Positions 1-8,312 of a DNA stretch of 19,580 nucleotides are shown piece by piece. The position numbers and the translations under genes were made by a program. This stretch comes from Undibacterium sp. (GTDB lineage: Bacteria; Pseudomonadota; Gammaproteobacteria; Burkholderiales; Burkholderiaceae), in NCBI GenBank assembly GCA_014376575.1, contig JACMRF010000127.1:1-19580 (forward strand), given 5' to 3'. Under the pieces are notes generated by a model. It was not told the DNA's origin, did no database searches, and saw nothing but the letters and a program-made list of their open reading frames with translations. Each line of letters begins with the position of its first letter. Positions within the stretch are counted from its first letter, which is position 1.

Positions 1-671
1 AAAAATATATCTTCATGCTTGAAGCCCCAGCTTCCGCCTTTTAAGCGGATAAACGGCTCGAAACTAAAAAATGGTGCATCACCAAGTTTGATCGCATTGT
101 TGGTCTGAATGAATTGTCTGTCTTCTCGCGAAATGGCAATGCTATGACCAACATTATTTCTGTAATCCAGATTGACAAACCCACTCTCGCGTATGCGCAC
201 ATTCGCCCAGTCGAATAGCTGACCAAAACTGGTGCCCGGTCGGGCTACGCGCAGCATTTGTTGCTGTAGTTGGCCTAAAAAATGTATGCCGTTCCTAAAT
301 TCTAATAGTTTTGGTTTGGACGTTACTTTGCCGTTTTCTATCGCGAAAGAGCGTGCACAATCGCCCCAATACTGCTCATCCGTTGGGCTGAGATCAATGG
401 TAATCAAATTGTCTGAACCAACTTTTTCATTGCTAGCTTGATAATCCTTGCCTGAAACTGATAGGCAACTACGAGAGCCTAATAATACTAGGGCAGGGCA
501 GTGGTAATACCATGTTTCTGGGTAGCCTAAAGCACTTAACATTTCATGCGCTTTGGTTGCGATGCTTAGTTCGGTGTCGTTGGCTGTGATGACCTCAGGA
601 AGTTTGTCGAGAACAGATTTTGCGGCAGTTTGCGCTTTGCGATGCGTGGTAATTTGCTGTTCGGTTGGCAT
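1..671 (-). CDS. M24 family metallopeptidase (aminopeptidase P-like), C-terminus cut by window edge
   Basis: Open minus-strand frame that runs off the left edge; about 223 codons are visible. It has the pita-bread metallopeptidase fold signature with all five expected metal ligands: D93 (in IDLSPTD), D104 (WGDCAR), H176 (NVGHSIA), E205 (SFEPF) and E220 (KHEDI). The last ligand normally lies close to the C-terminus, so only a few residues are probably missing. M24 enzymes use two metal ions to remove N-terminal residues, often before proline. The chain lacks the extra N-terminal domain of classical aminopeptidase P or creatinase, so it is a short stand-alone catalytic domain and its substrate cannot be named. 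An in-frame ATG four codons upstream (683) is an alternative start; neither has a clear Shine-Dalgarno. It lies about 55 bases downstream of a lipoprotein gene on the same strand and may be co-transcribed with it. Family call firm, substrate unknown. Confidence 0.85.
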   Translation of the reverse strand, partial: MPTEQQITTHRKAQTAAKSVLDKLPEVITANDTELSIATKAHEMLSALGYPETWYYHCPALVLLGSRSCLSVSGKDYQASNEKVGSDNLITIDLSPTDEQYWGDCARSFAIENGKVTSKPKLLEFRNGIHFLGQLQQQMLRVARPGTSFGQLFDWANVRIRESGFVNLDYRNNVGHSIAISREDRQFIQTNNAIKLGDAPFFSFEPFIRLKGGSWGFKHEDIF

Positions 672-726
672 GGCAGATGGCATTCGTTTTGTTTGATCTA
701 TGGAAAATAGTGGAGTCTGGTTCAGG

Positions 727-936
727 TTATCTTTTGCTATTGCTTTTGTCATTGCTTTCGTCGCTGCTCGTGACCGCGTGTACCCCTGCTTTAGTGACAT
801 CAATTGCGGTACCAACGACTGCGCTGCCGACTTTTACGGTAGTAGAAACAACTGCATCAGCAATGGCAAGGACGGTGCATGCATTGAGTGTCAATATGCA
901 TGCGATGAGTGCAAAACGAAATAGACAAGTTCGCAT
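727..936 (-). CDS. Small predicted lipoprotein (69 aa), function unknown
   Basis: Begins MRTCLFRFALIACILTLNAC, a classical lipoprotein signal: basic n-region, hydrophobic core and an LNAC lipobox ending at Cys20. The mature part is about 50 residues, Val/Ala/Thr-rich (VVSTTVKVGSAVVGTAIDV), and ends in a charged Ser/Asp/Lys tail. I chose the start at 936 rather than the in-frame ATG at 957, because a purine-rich GAAGAAG lies just upstream of it and the signal peptide then starts at the right place. It resembles the short uncharacterised lipoproteins common in proteobacteria that repeat a TAVDVTKAG-like segment; this is from memory, not a search. Probably envelope-anchored. It lies directly upstream of the M24 peptidase on the same strand. 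A plus-strand frame over the same bases looks like a shadow, since it lacks a ribosome site and any family resemblance. Confidence 0.7.
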   Translation of the reverse strand: MRTCLFRFALIACILTLNACTVLAIADAVVSTTVKVGSAVVGTAIDVTKAGVHAVTSSDESNDKSNSKR

Positions 937-1278
937 ATTTTCTTCTTCATAAATCATTCAATGTTAAGTTCGAATGGTATGACGCTTTGACGCGTTTAGA
1001 CAATACAAATTTGCAAGCAACTGTAAGTGGATCAGCGCATGCGATTAAGGCAGTCGATTGCTTTTTAAAATTCTGAGCGATGAGGCGATTCATCGCTAAC
1101 AAATGATGAATAGTTTTAAAATTGACTTATGTCAACACGCAATAGCCATGCGGTGTGCAGGGCAGATAGGCATCGAGACGCGCATGAACAGCGCGTTTTA
1201 TGATTTCGATAGTGGGTTAAGCGTGCGCATTGACCATCAATAAATGTCTACAAGAGGCGATATCTCTACGATCGTTTT
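937..1278. other. Intergenic region with two short perfect hairpins, no gene seen
   Basis: About 340 bases between hpnC and the lipoprotein gene, both on the minus strand. I see no convincing coding frame. Two hairpins stand out: AGCGATGA/TCATCGCT at 1076-1097 with a 6-base loop, and ACGCGC/GCGCGT at 1178-1196 followed on the plus strand by TTTTA. The first could weakly end hpnC transcription, but on the minus strand it is not followed directly by a T-run. The second is terminator-like only for plus-strand transcripts, and no plus-strand gene precedes it. The promoter of the lipoprotein gene should lie here, but I cannot assign one with confidence. Confidence 0.5.
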
Positions 1279-2086
1279 ACATTCGCAAAGCGCGCCAAAA
1301 TATAAGAATCCAGTCGAATATTCCCAGTGTTGGGCGCTGATGAAAAACATTGCCATTGATTTTTTCAAGTCGCTCAAGAATACGTAAGCCACCTTGCACC
1401 ACTAACCGGAGTTCCCAGCCAATTCTGCCAGGTAAACGCATACAAAGCTGGCTGCCACTGAGCATCAGCGTGCGTGTTCTTTGTATTTGAAAACGCATCA
1501 TCTCTTGCCATCGAGTATCGACGGTTTCAGTATTAATTTGCTGTTCACTAATGTTGAAACGAAGTAAATCCTCTTGCGGTACATAGACACGTTGCTTTTG
1601 CCAATCGATGGCAATGTCTTGCCAGAAATTGGTCAATTGGAGCGCAGAACAAATCGCATCGGAGTCACTCATATTTTGTGGCGATGCTGCTTGGTAAAGG
1701 TGGAGCATCAACCTACCGACAGGGTTGGCAGAGCGCTTGCAATAATCTAATAAATCCTCAAAATTTTGATAACGTTTTGTGACCACGTCCTGCTTAAAGG
1801 CAGAGATCAGATCATGAAAAGCGCCAATTGGAAGTTGATACTGACGGATGATAGTTGCAAGGTCTCTAAATAATTTTTCTTGACTATCAATATTTGCTTC
1901 TATGTCGTCTAACGCATTGTTGTATTGATCGAGGGCGAAGAGTCGTTGCTCGGGCGTTGCGTCTCCTTCATCGGCGATGTCGTCGGCGGTTCTGGCAAAT
2001 GCGTAGATGGCCCGCACTGCAGCTTTCAAGTACGGCGGCAGCAGAATGGATGCAACCGGAAAATTTTCGTAATGGTCTACTGACAT
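1277..2086 (-). CDS. hpnC: HpnC, squalene/phytoene synthase family (hydroxysqualene synthase)
   Basis: 269 residues, the usual HpnC length. In the known hopanoid route HpnD makes presqualene diphosphate, HpnC converts it to hydroxysqualene, and HpnE reduces that to squalene. The sequence shows the HpnC-type start SVDHYENFPVAS, the first Asp-rich motif in ARTADDIADEG (residues 32-41, Asp35/36/39) and the second in NFWQDIAIDW (residues 153-162, Asp157/Asp161). These bind the Mg-diphosphate of the substrate. YVP and RI-G-W elements further on also fit the family. It could be confused with other trans-isoprenyl head-to-head synthases, but the N-terminal block favours HpnC. No hpnD, hpnE or hopanoid cyclase is in the window on either side, which is unusual because they are normally clustered. 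The ATG at 2086 has only a weak upstream ribosome site. Confidence 0.9.
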   Translation of the reverse strand: MSVDHYENFPVASILLPPYLKAAVRAIYAFARTADDIADEGDATPEQRLFALDQYNNALDDIEANIDSQEKLFRDLATIIRQYQLPIGAFHDLISAFKQDVVTKRYQNFEDLLDYCKRSANPVGRLMLHLYQAASPQNMSDSDAICSALQLTNFWQDIAIDWQKQRVYVPQEDLLRFNISEQQINTETVDTRWQEMMRFQIQRTRTLMLSGSQLCMRLPGRIGWELRLVVQGGLRILERLEKINGNVFHQRPTLGIFDWILIFWRALRM

Positions 2087-2104
2087 GTTTTGACTGAGAA
2101 ATAA

Positions 2105-2120
2105 ATGACTTAAAAGTCAT
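2105..2120. promoter_or_regulatory. Perfect palindrome, candidate operator overlapping the efflux promoter
   Basis: ATGACTT-AA-AAGTCAT is a perfect 16-base inverted repeat whose last T is the first base of the predicted -35 box at 2120. A second related palindrome, ATGAGTCAT, lies at 2158-2166 around the expected transcription start. Both share the AGTCAT half-site, with centres about 50 bases apart. Position and symmetry fit a dimeric repressor site. No regulator gene is adjacent, so the protein is unknown. Confidence 0.5.
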
Positions 2121-2148
2121 TGGCAAAAAAAAGGTGCTCTATTATAAT
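2120..2148 (+). promoter_or_regulatory. Sigma70-type promoter for the RND efflux operon
   Basis: TTGGCA (2120-2125, one mismatch to TTGACA), a 17-base spacer, then a perfect TATAAT (2143-2148). The transcript would start near 2155, leaving a leader of about 170 bases before the GTG at 2329. The same AT-rich block also reads TATAAT on the minus strand (2141-2146), so it may serve hpnC as well, though the minus-strand -35 is poor. Confidence 0.6.
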
Positions 2149-2157
2149 TACTAACCC

Positions 2158-2166
2158 ATGAGTCAT
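2158..2166. promoter_or_regulatory. Second AGTCAT palindrome just downstream of the predicted start site
   Basis: ATGAGTCAT is a 9-base palindrome repeating the half-site of the 2105-2120 palindrome. It lies a few bases after the predicted transcription start, which is a typical place for a second repressor site. Short, so it could be chance alone; the pairing with the upstream copy is what makes it worth noting. Confidence 0.35.
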
Positions 2167-2328
2167 TAATTTGATTTTGTTAAAAAATGAATAGATAATC
2201 GATTACTTCACACCTCTCTCATCAACGAACATGTTCTTCTCTACGAAAATATAAAATGTCACATTATATTTTTACTCAACATAATATTGTGACTTAGCCT
2301 AGAGTCGAAATAGTAAAGGAAATAACTC

Positions 2329-3522
2329 GTGCCTACATTACTAATGCTTAGCCCTCCCAAACCTTTATGTTTATCTGTAGATCGGGCCAAAACAAGGAGG
2401 TATGTCTCATTTGTCTCGATGGTTGGATTAATTTTGCTTGCAGCCTGTTCCAAAAATGTAGAAAAAACAGAAAACATCCGGCCAGTTCGCGCAATCAAAG
2501 TGGTGGCAGACAATGCAGATATTGTGGCTGAATTTTCCGGAGAAGTACGACCTCGAATTGAATCTAAATTGGGTTTTCGTGTCGGCGGGAAAATCGTGGC
2601 GCGTCAAGTAAATAGTGGGACGCAGGTGAAGCGTGGACAGGTGCTAATGCAACTGGATCCTCAAGACCTGGCACTGGTTCAGATGCAGGCTAAAGCTGGT
2701 TTGAGTGCAGCTGAAAGTAATCGGGATTTAGCGAAAGCAGAATTCAAACGTTACCAAGAGTTACGAGATAAGAATTTTGTTGCCGCGGCCGTGTTGCAGG
2801 CAAAGGAGACTACCTTTAAAGCTGCGCAATCGGCTTACGAGCAAGCGCTTGCTGCATTTAAAAATCAATCTAATCAAGCTGCATATACAACTTTGGTTTC
2901 AGACGTAGACGGTGTTGTGACAGCGATTGAAGCAGAGGTCGGGCAGGTGGTTAATGCTGGCACGACCGTACTGAGAGTCGCGCAATCGGGTGAAATGGAT
3001 GTGATCGTCGGCATTCCCGAAGACAAAGTCAATACGATACGCCTGATGAAGGACATTCGCGTTCGATTGTGGGTTAATCCAAATGAGCTTATCGCTGCAA
3101 AACTGCGCGAACTGTCGCCGATTGCAGATCCTGTCACTCGTACTTACCAGGCAAAACTGGCACTCCCGGAGACAACAAAAAATATTCAACTTGGCATGAC
3201 TGCGACAGTCTCCTTTGTCGCAAAAAATCCCAACGCAACGATTAAAGTGCCGTTGACCGCATTGTTCCAGGAAAAAAATACGACTTCAGTATGGGTCGTT
3301 GATGCCGGTACGGTTAAATTGGTGCCTGTACAAGTGGTCGGTTCCAGTGAACAGGATGTGTTGCTGGCAGGCGGTCTTGCTGTTGGCCAAACCGTTGTTA
3401 CGGCGGGAGTCAACTTACTTAAACCCGGTCAGAAAGTTACCATATTGGGTGAAAAGCCCGGGGTTGATCAGGCATTAAGCCAAGTGCCGAATGCAAGTGT
3501 TAACGTAGGGATTGGCAAATGA
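2329..3522 (+). CDS. RND efflux periplasmic adaptor (membrane fusion protein), lipoprotein
   Basis: 397 residues, HlyD/AcrA-like adaptor that links an inner-membrane RND pump to an outer-membrane channel. The signal region RRYVSFVSMVGLILLAAC ends in a LAAC lipobox, so Cys40 should be lipidated and anchor it in the membrane. Visible layout: two lipoyl-like half-motifs (about 74-113, with GFRVGGKI and VKRGQVLMQLDPQD, and about 184-216) flanking an Ala/Gln-rich helical hairpin (about 114-180), then beta-barrel and membrane-proximal domains. The GTG start is preceded by AAAGGA at a good distance (2315-2320), which decides it over internal ATGs. The n-region is unusually long; the ATG at 2419 would give a signal peptide lacking basic residues. 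The stop overlaps the pump start as ATGA, so the two are translationally coupled. No outer-membrane factor gene follows, so it probably uses a shared TolC-type channel. Substrate unknown. Confidence 0.92.
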   Translation: MPTLLMLSPPKPLCLSVDRAKTRRYVSFVSMVGLILLAACSKNVEKTENIRPVRAIKVVADNADIVAEFSGEVRPRIESKLGFRVGGKIVARQVNSGTQVKRGQVLMQLDPQDLALVQMQAKAGLSAAESNRDLAKAEFKRYQELRDKNFVAAAVLQAKETTFKAAQSAYEQALAAFKNQSNQAAYTTLVSDVDGVVTAIEAEVGQVVNAGTTVLRVAQSGEMDVIVGIPEDKVNTIRLMKDIRVRLWVNPNELIAAKLRELSPIADPVTRTYQAKLALPETTKNIQLGMTATVSFVAKNPNATIKVPLTALFQEKNTTSVWVVDAGTVKLVPVQVVGSSEQDVLLAGGLAVGQTVVTAGVNLLKPGQKVTILGEKPGVDQALSQVPNASVNVGIGK

Positions 3523-6500
3523 GCGATTCATCCAGAGGTTTTAATCTATCGCGCTGGGCGCTGGAGCATATTCCGCTGACGCGGTATTTGATCGTTGCCT
3601 TATTATTGGGCGGTATTTTTAGTTATGCGAGGCTTGGTCAGGATGAGGATCCGCCGTTTACTTTTCGTGCAATGGTTGTGCGCGCGATCTGGCCAGGAGC
3701 AACAGCGCTGCAGATGGCAGATCAAGTCACCGACAAGCTAGAAAAAAAATTACAGGAAGTGCCATATATTGACAAGATACGCAGTTATTCCAAGCCCGGT
3801 GAGACCCTCATTATTCTACAACTGCGCGAATCTACGTCGGCCAAAGACACAGCTCAATCGTGGTATCAGGTACGCAAAAAAATCGGTGATATCAAAGGGA
3901 CCTTGCCAGCTGGTGTGCAGGGGCCGTTTTTTAACGATGAATTTGGCGACACCTACGGCTCGATATTTGCACTTTCTGGCGATGGTTTTACTTATGAGCA
4001 AGTCAGAGAATATGCAGACTTTGTTCGCCAGCAATTCTTGAGAATTCCTGGCGCATCCAAAGTCGAGTTATTTGGTGTGCAAGATGAAAAAATAAACATA
4101 GAATTTTCGCAAAAAAAATTCTCTCAACTTGGTATTCCTTTGGATTCTATTGTCGGGCAAATTAATTCACAAAACACGATAGAAGCAACCGGTGTCCTGA
4201 CAACGTCGAGCGATAATTTGCAAGTGCGGGTATCGGGCGCTTTACTCAATGTAAAAGATTTGGAGAATCTGCAATTGCGCGCCAATGGCACGACTTTCCG
4301 GCTCGGTGATTTTGCGACTATCAAGCGCGAGTATAAAAATCCCCCGCAGGACAAGATGCGCTTCAATGGCAAGGAAGTTATCGGCTTGGGCATCTCAATG
4401 GAGAAGGGCGGCAATATAATCGACCTAGGTAAACATCTGGAAGTAGAAATGCGTTCACTCCAGGGTAAATTGCCGGTTGGGATACAGCTCGAAAGAGTCT
4501 CAGATCAACCTAAAATGGTAACGTCTTCAGTAGGCGAGTTTGTCAGCACCTTGATTGAAGCGGTCATCATCGTGTTGGCGGTGAGTTTCTTGGCACTTGG
4601 TTTGCATACCAATCCTTTTCGTCTGGATTTTAGACCTGGACTTGTCGTTGGCTTAACGATTCCTTTGGTGTTGGCAGTCACATTTTTGTTTATGCGGATG
4701 CTGGATATCGATTTGCATAAGATCTCGCTTGGCGCCTTGATTATTGCTTTGGGTTTGCTGGTAGACGATGCCATCATTGCTGTTGAAATGATGGTTCGAA
4801 AAATGGAAGAGGGCTTCTCTCGATTTGATGCGGCGACCTTTGCCTATACTTCAACGGCGATGCCAATGTTGACGGGCACCCTTATTACAGCGGCGGGTTT
4901 CTTGCCTATCGGCTTGGCAAAGTCAGCCGCTGGCGAATACACTTTTTCCATGTTTTCGGTTAATGCGTTGGCCTTGATCATTTCTTGGCTGGTCGCCGTC
5001 TTGTTTACACCCTATCTCGGTTACCTTTTGTTAAAGGTAAAACCTTCGGCGTCGGCTGACGGCCATCACGAATTATTTGATACACCGTTCTATAGCCGCT
5101 TCCGCTCCCTTGTCAACTGGTGCGTTGAATGGCGAAAGACGACAATTGTGATTACTTTGTTGGTCTTTGGCCTTGGTGTATTTGGCTTTAAATTTATTGA
5201 ACAACAATTTTTTCCAGATTCTAGCCGCCCTGAACTGATGGTTGAACTTTGGCTGCCAGAAGGTTCCGCTTTTGCGGCGACGGAAGCGCAAGCCAAAAAA
5301 TTCGAGGCATTCATTCAAAAACAAGACGATGTAGAGAGCGTCACTAGTTATGTGGGTACCGGGAGTCCTCGATTTTACTTGCCGCTGGATCAGATTTTTC
5401 CTCAGACCAACGTAGCTCAAATTGTTGTTTTACCTAAAAACCTGAAAGCGCGCGCCGCTTTGCGTTTAAAAATAATTCAGGTGTTTAAAACGGATTTTCC
5501 TGAAGTGCGCGGAAGGGTAAAACTTTTGCCAAACGGGCCACCAGTTCCTTATCCTGTGCAATTTCGGGTAACCGGGCAAGAAGTCCGCAAAGTGCGTGAG
5601 ATCGCGGATCGAGTCAAAGATGTCATGCGCGCCAATCAAAATACTGTTGGCGTCAATGACAACTGGAATGAATCTGTCAAAGTAGTGCGCATCGATATGG
5701 ATCAGGATAAGTTGCGTGCACTTGGCGTAACTTCGCAAAATGTTATGCGCGCTGCCAATACAATTTTGACTGGAACTACGGTCGGTCAGTTTAGAGATGC
5801 TAACAAGCTGATCGATATCGTTGTTCGTCAACCCGTTGACGAACGTTCAACTATCAACGCTTTGGGTAATGCGAACATCCCTACCGCAAGTGGCAAATCG
5901 GTGCCGCTTTCACAACTGGCGCATATTTCCATGGCCTGGGAGCCAGGGGTTGTCTGGCGCGAGGGGCGTGAGTGGGCTGTGACGGTACAATCAGATGTGG
6001 CTGATGGGATTCAAGGGCCAACAGTTTCTTCTCAAATTTCACCAAAACTCGATGAGATTAAAGCAAGTCTCTTGCCCGGGTATAAGATCGAACTGGCCGG
6101 TGCTGCGGCCGATAGTGGAAAAGCACAAGAGTCTATTGCGGCCAACGTGCCTTTGGTTATTTTTATTATTTTTACTTTGCTGATGCTGCAGTTGCATAGC
6201 TTTTCACGCTCCCTATTGGTCTTCTTGACGGGACCTCTTGGAGTTGCTGGTGCGGCAATGGCATTGCTATTATTGCAAAGACCGTTTGGCTTTGTGGCAC
6301 AGTTGGGCGTAATCGCCTTGTTCGGCATGATTATCCGAAATTCGGTTATTTTGATCGACCAGATTGAGCAGGATATAGAAGCTGGCGCGCCAGCCTGGGA
6401 TGCCATTGTGGAGTCGGCAGTCAGGCGTTTTCGCCCCATTATCCTGACTGCGGCCGCTGCTGTTCTGGCAATGATTCCATTGTCGCGATCCGTATTTTGG

Positions 6501-6611
6501 GGGCCGATGGCCGTGGCGATTATGGGCGGATTGATCATTGCTACCGCCTTGACTTTGCTGTTTCTTCCCGCCTTATATGCTGCATGGTTTAGAGTGAAAA
6601 AGCCAACATAA
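3519..6611 (+). CDS. RND efflux transporter permease (AcrB/MexK/TriC-like)
   Basis: 1030 residues, full length for an HAE1-type proton-driven RND pump. It has an N-terminal membrane helix (about 21-38), two large periplasmic loops and two blocks of membrane helices. The proton-relay pair Asp416-Asp417 is present in LGLLVDDAIIAVE (TM4), and Thr977 in RPIILTAA (TM11). The position of the relay lysine in TM10 is Arg940 (GMIIRNSVIL). The start (GQDEDPPFTFR) and the Arg in TM10 are what I recall of the MexK/TriC-like branch rather than AcrB itself; this is from memory. It should export hydrophobic or amphiphilic compounds, but the substrate cannot be read from sequence. It overlaps the adaptor by 4 bases (ATGA). 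No frameshift or truncation. Confidence 0.95.
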   Translation: MSDSSRGFNLSRWALEHIPLTRYLIVALLLGGIFSYARLGQDEDPPFTFRAMVVRAIWPGATALQMADQVTDKLEKKLQEVPYIDKIRSYSKPGETLIILQLRESTSAKDTAQSWYQVRKKIGDIKGTLPAGVQGPFFNDEFGDTYGSIFALSGDGFTYEQVREYADFVRQQFLRIPGASKVELFGVQDEKINIEFSQKKFSQLGIPLDSIVGQINSQNTIEATGVLTTSSDNLQVRVSGALLNVKDLENLQLRANGTTFRLGDFATIKREYKNPPQDKMRFNGKEVIGLGISMEKGGNIIDLGKHLEVEMRSLQGKLPVGIQLERVSDQPKMVTSSVGEFVSTLIEAVIIVLAVSFLALGLHTNPFRLDFRPGLVVGLTIPLVLAVTFLFMRMLDIDLHKISLGALIIALGLLVDDAIIAVEMMVRKMEEGFSRFDAATFAYTSTAMPMLTGTLITAAGFLPIGLAKSAAGEYTFSMFSVNALALIISWLVAVLFTPYLGYLLLKVKPSASADGHHELFDTPFYSRFRSLVNWCVEWRKTTIVITLLVFGLGVFGFKFIEQQFFPDSSRPELMVELWLPEGSAFAATEAQAKKFEAFIQKQDDVESVTSYVGTGSPRFYLPLDQIFPQTNVAQIVVLPKNLKARAALRLKIIQVFKTDFPEVRGRVKLLPNGPPVPYPVQFRVTGQEVRKVREIADRVKDVMRANQNTVGVNDNWNESVKVVRIDMDQDKLRALGVTSQNVMRAANTILTGTTVGQFRDANKLIDIVVRQPVDERSTINALGNANIPTASGKSVPLSQLAHISMAWEPGVVWREGREWAVTVQSDVADGIQGPTVSSQISPKLDEIKASLLPGYKIELAGAAADSGKAQESIAANVPLVIFIIFTLLMLQLHSFSRSLLVFLTGPLGVAGAAMALLLLQRPFGFVAQLGVIALFGMIIRNSVILIDQIEQDIEAGAPAWDAIVESAVRRFRPIILTAAAAVLAMIPLSRSVFWGPMAVAIMGGLIIATALTLLFLPALYAAWFRVKKPT

Positions 6612-6760
6612 ACCAAATTGCCGCCCGATTTTAACCCGCGATGGAGCGCAGACCTCCATTGCACGTCTTCCCCTTGGTGCAATACGAAAAAAACGACACC
6701 AACTGGGTTAAAATCCAGTAGAATATGCGACTGAAGTTGAAATGCCACACGTGAAGTAAC
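6612..6760. other. Intergenic stretch with nested inverted repeats
   Basis: Between the pump and the tRNA. GATTTTAACCC (6627-6637) and GGGTTAAAATC (6705-6715) form a perfect 11-bp inverted repeat. Inside are ATGGAG/CTCCAT (6641-6646/6654-6659) and the overlapping, mutually exclusive ATTGCAC/GTGCAAT (6658-6664/6677-6683). ACTGG/CCAGT (6702-6719) competes with the right outer arm. No gene is seen. It could be the 3' end of the efflux message, a small RNA or a repeat. Confidence 0.4.
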
Positions 6761-6796
6761 AGGCGACACTTGAAGCTCGGGTCGCCTTTTGTTTTT
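6761..6796 (+). terminator. Rho-independent terminator after the efflux operon
   Basis: Stem AGGCGAC (6761-6767) / GTCGCCT (6781-6787) with a 13-base loop, followed by TTTGTTTTT. It lies about 150 bases after the pump stop and just before tRNA-Leu, so it separates the two transcripts. Confidence 0.7.
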
Positions 6797-6827
6797 GTGC
6801 TGGTATGAAATGAGTGAGTATTTTCAT

Positions 6828-6917
<90 letters not shown>

Positions 6918-6946
6918 CAGAATTTTTTTATATTTGGACGATTTTC

Positions 6947-8296
6947 ATGGCAACTGCAGTCGAAACTTTAAATAAATTAGAACGCCGTATCACTATCTCC
7001 TTCCCGATCGCAGAAATGCAATCTGAAGTTGAGAAGCGTTTAAAAGTGCGTGCTCGCACGGCAAAAGCACCTGGTTTCCGTCCGGGTAAAGTCCCGATGA
7101 AGATGGTTGCTGCGCAGTACGGCTATCAAGTTGAAAACGAAGTGCTGAACGACAAAGTTGGACAGGCATTTAGTACAGCCGCTAATGACAATAAGTTGCG
7201 TGTCGCTGGCTATCCAAAGATAGAACCAAAATCGGGTAGTGATGTTGTTGAAGGTAGTTTGGCGTTTGATGCAATTTTCGAAGTATACCCAGACTTCATT
7301 GTCGGTGATTTGTCCTCTGCAGAAGTAGAGCAAGTCAAAACGGAAGTGACGGATGCAGAAATTGATAAAACCATAGATATATTGCGTAAGCAACGCGTTC
7401 ATTATCATGTAAAAGGCGAACAAGGCGCGCACGGTGATGGTGGCGTTGACCAGACTGCGCAACTCAATGATCGTGCAACTTTGGATTTCGTTGGGAAGAT
7501 TGACGATGTTGAATTTCCCGGCGGCAAAGCAGTCGATTTTTCGTATGTACTTGGCGAAGCTCGTATGTTGCCTGAATTTGAGACAGCAACACTTGGCATG
7601 AGAGTTGGCGAGAGCAAAACCTTCTCTTTGTCTTTTCCTGACGATTATCATGGCAAAGACGTTGCTGGCAAGACTGCCGTGTTTACGATTGAGCTGAAAA
7701 AATTAGAGTGGGCACATCTCCCAGAGATTGATGCTGATTTTGCTAAAATGCTAGGCGTGGAAGACGGCGATTTAGTTAAGATGCGCAACGATATTAAAGA
7801 TAATTTGGAGCGTGAAGTCAAAGGCCGCGTAAAGGCGAAAACTAAAGATAGCGTTATGGACGCTTTGGTTAAAGCCGTTGAGTTTGAAGTTCCTCAGGCT
7901 TTGGTTGTGCAAGATGCTGAACGATTAGCTGAGATGACTCGTCAGGATATGGCGCAACGCGGGATGAACGTAAAAGATGTTCCTTTTCCGATTGAAATGT
8001 TCAATGCTCAAGCTGAGCGTCGTGTGCGTCTTGGTCTGATTTTGGCTGAATTGGTGAAGGCAAATCAATTGCAAGCAACTATGGATCAAATCAAAGCACA
8101 AGTTGAGGATTTTGCTCAGAGCTACGAAGATCCGCAACAGGTGGTTAAATATTATTTTAGTGATCGCAATCGCTTGGCTGAAGTCGAAGCACTTGTTTTG
8201 GAAGAAAACGTCGTCACTTATGTATTGGGTAAGTCGAAAGTAACAGAAAAAATTCTGCCTTTCGATGAGTTGATGGGTAGCAATCAACAAGCATAA
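6947..8296 (+). CDS. tig: Trigger factor, ribosome-associated chaperone and prolyl isomerase
   Basis: 449 residues, slightly longer than E. coli trigger factor. It binds ribosomal protein L23 at the exit tunnel and shields nascent chains. The ribosome-docking signature GFRPGKVP is at 43-50 in the N-terminal domain. An FKBP-type isomerase domain follows at about 176-254 ([19 protein letters not shown] through [10 protein letters not shown]). The rest is the helical C-terminal chaperone domain. A Gly/Asp-rich insert (about 157-175) just before the FKBP domain accounts for part of the extra length. It lies between tRNA-Leu and clpP, with clpP starting 16 bases after its stop, so tig and clpP are probably one transcript. 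The start has only a weak GGAC-type ribosome site. Confidence 0.97.
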   Translation: MATAVETLNKLERRITISFPIAEMQSEVEKRLKVRARTAKAPGFRPGKVPMKMVAAQYGYQVENEVLNDKVGQAFSTAANDNKLRVAGYPKIEPKSGSDVVEGSLAFDAIFEVYPDFIVGDLSSAEVEQVKTEVTDAEIDKTIDILRKQRVHYHVKGEQGAHGDGGVDQTAQLNDRATLDFVGKIDDVEFPGGKAVDFSYVLGEARMLPEFETATLGMRVGESKTFSLSFPDDYHGKDVAGKTAVFTIELKKLEWAHLPEIDADFAKMLGVEDGDLVKMRNDIKDNLEREVKGRVKAKTKDSVMDALVKAVEFEVPQALVVQDAERLAEMTRQDMAQRGMNVKDVPFPIEMFNAQAERRVRLGLILAELVKANQLQATMDQIKAQVEDFAQSYEDPQQVVKYYFSDRNRLAEVEALVLEENVVTYVLGKSKVTEKILPFDELMGSNQQA

Positions 8297-8312
8297 TCAT
8301 TAGGAAAAACAC

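Noticed and set aside
665..952. Plus-strand ORFs of 95 and 74 residues over the lipoprotein gene
   Set aside because: They are antisense to a gene with a convincing lipoprotein signal, have no ribosome site and no family resemblance.
2402..2431. Nine-codon ORF (MSHLSRWLD) after a perfect AGGAGG inside the adaptor gene
   Set aside because: The AGGAGG is one base from its ATG, too close for initiation, and the frame lies within the signal-peptide coding region. The AGG AGG is simply the two arginine codons of the signal n-region.
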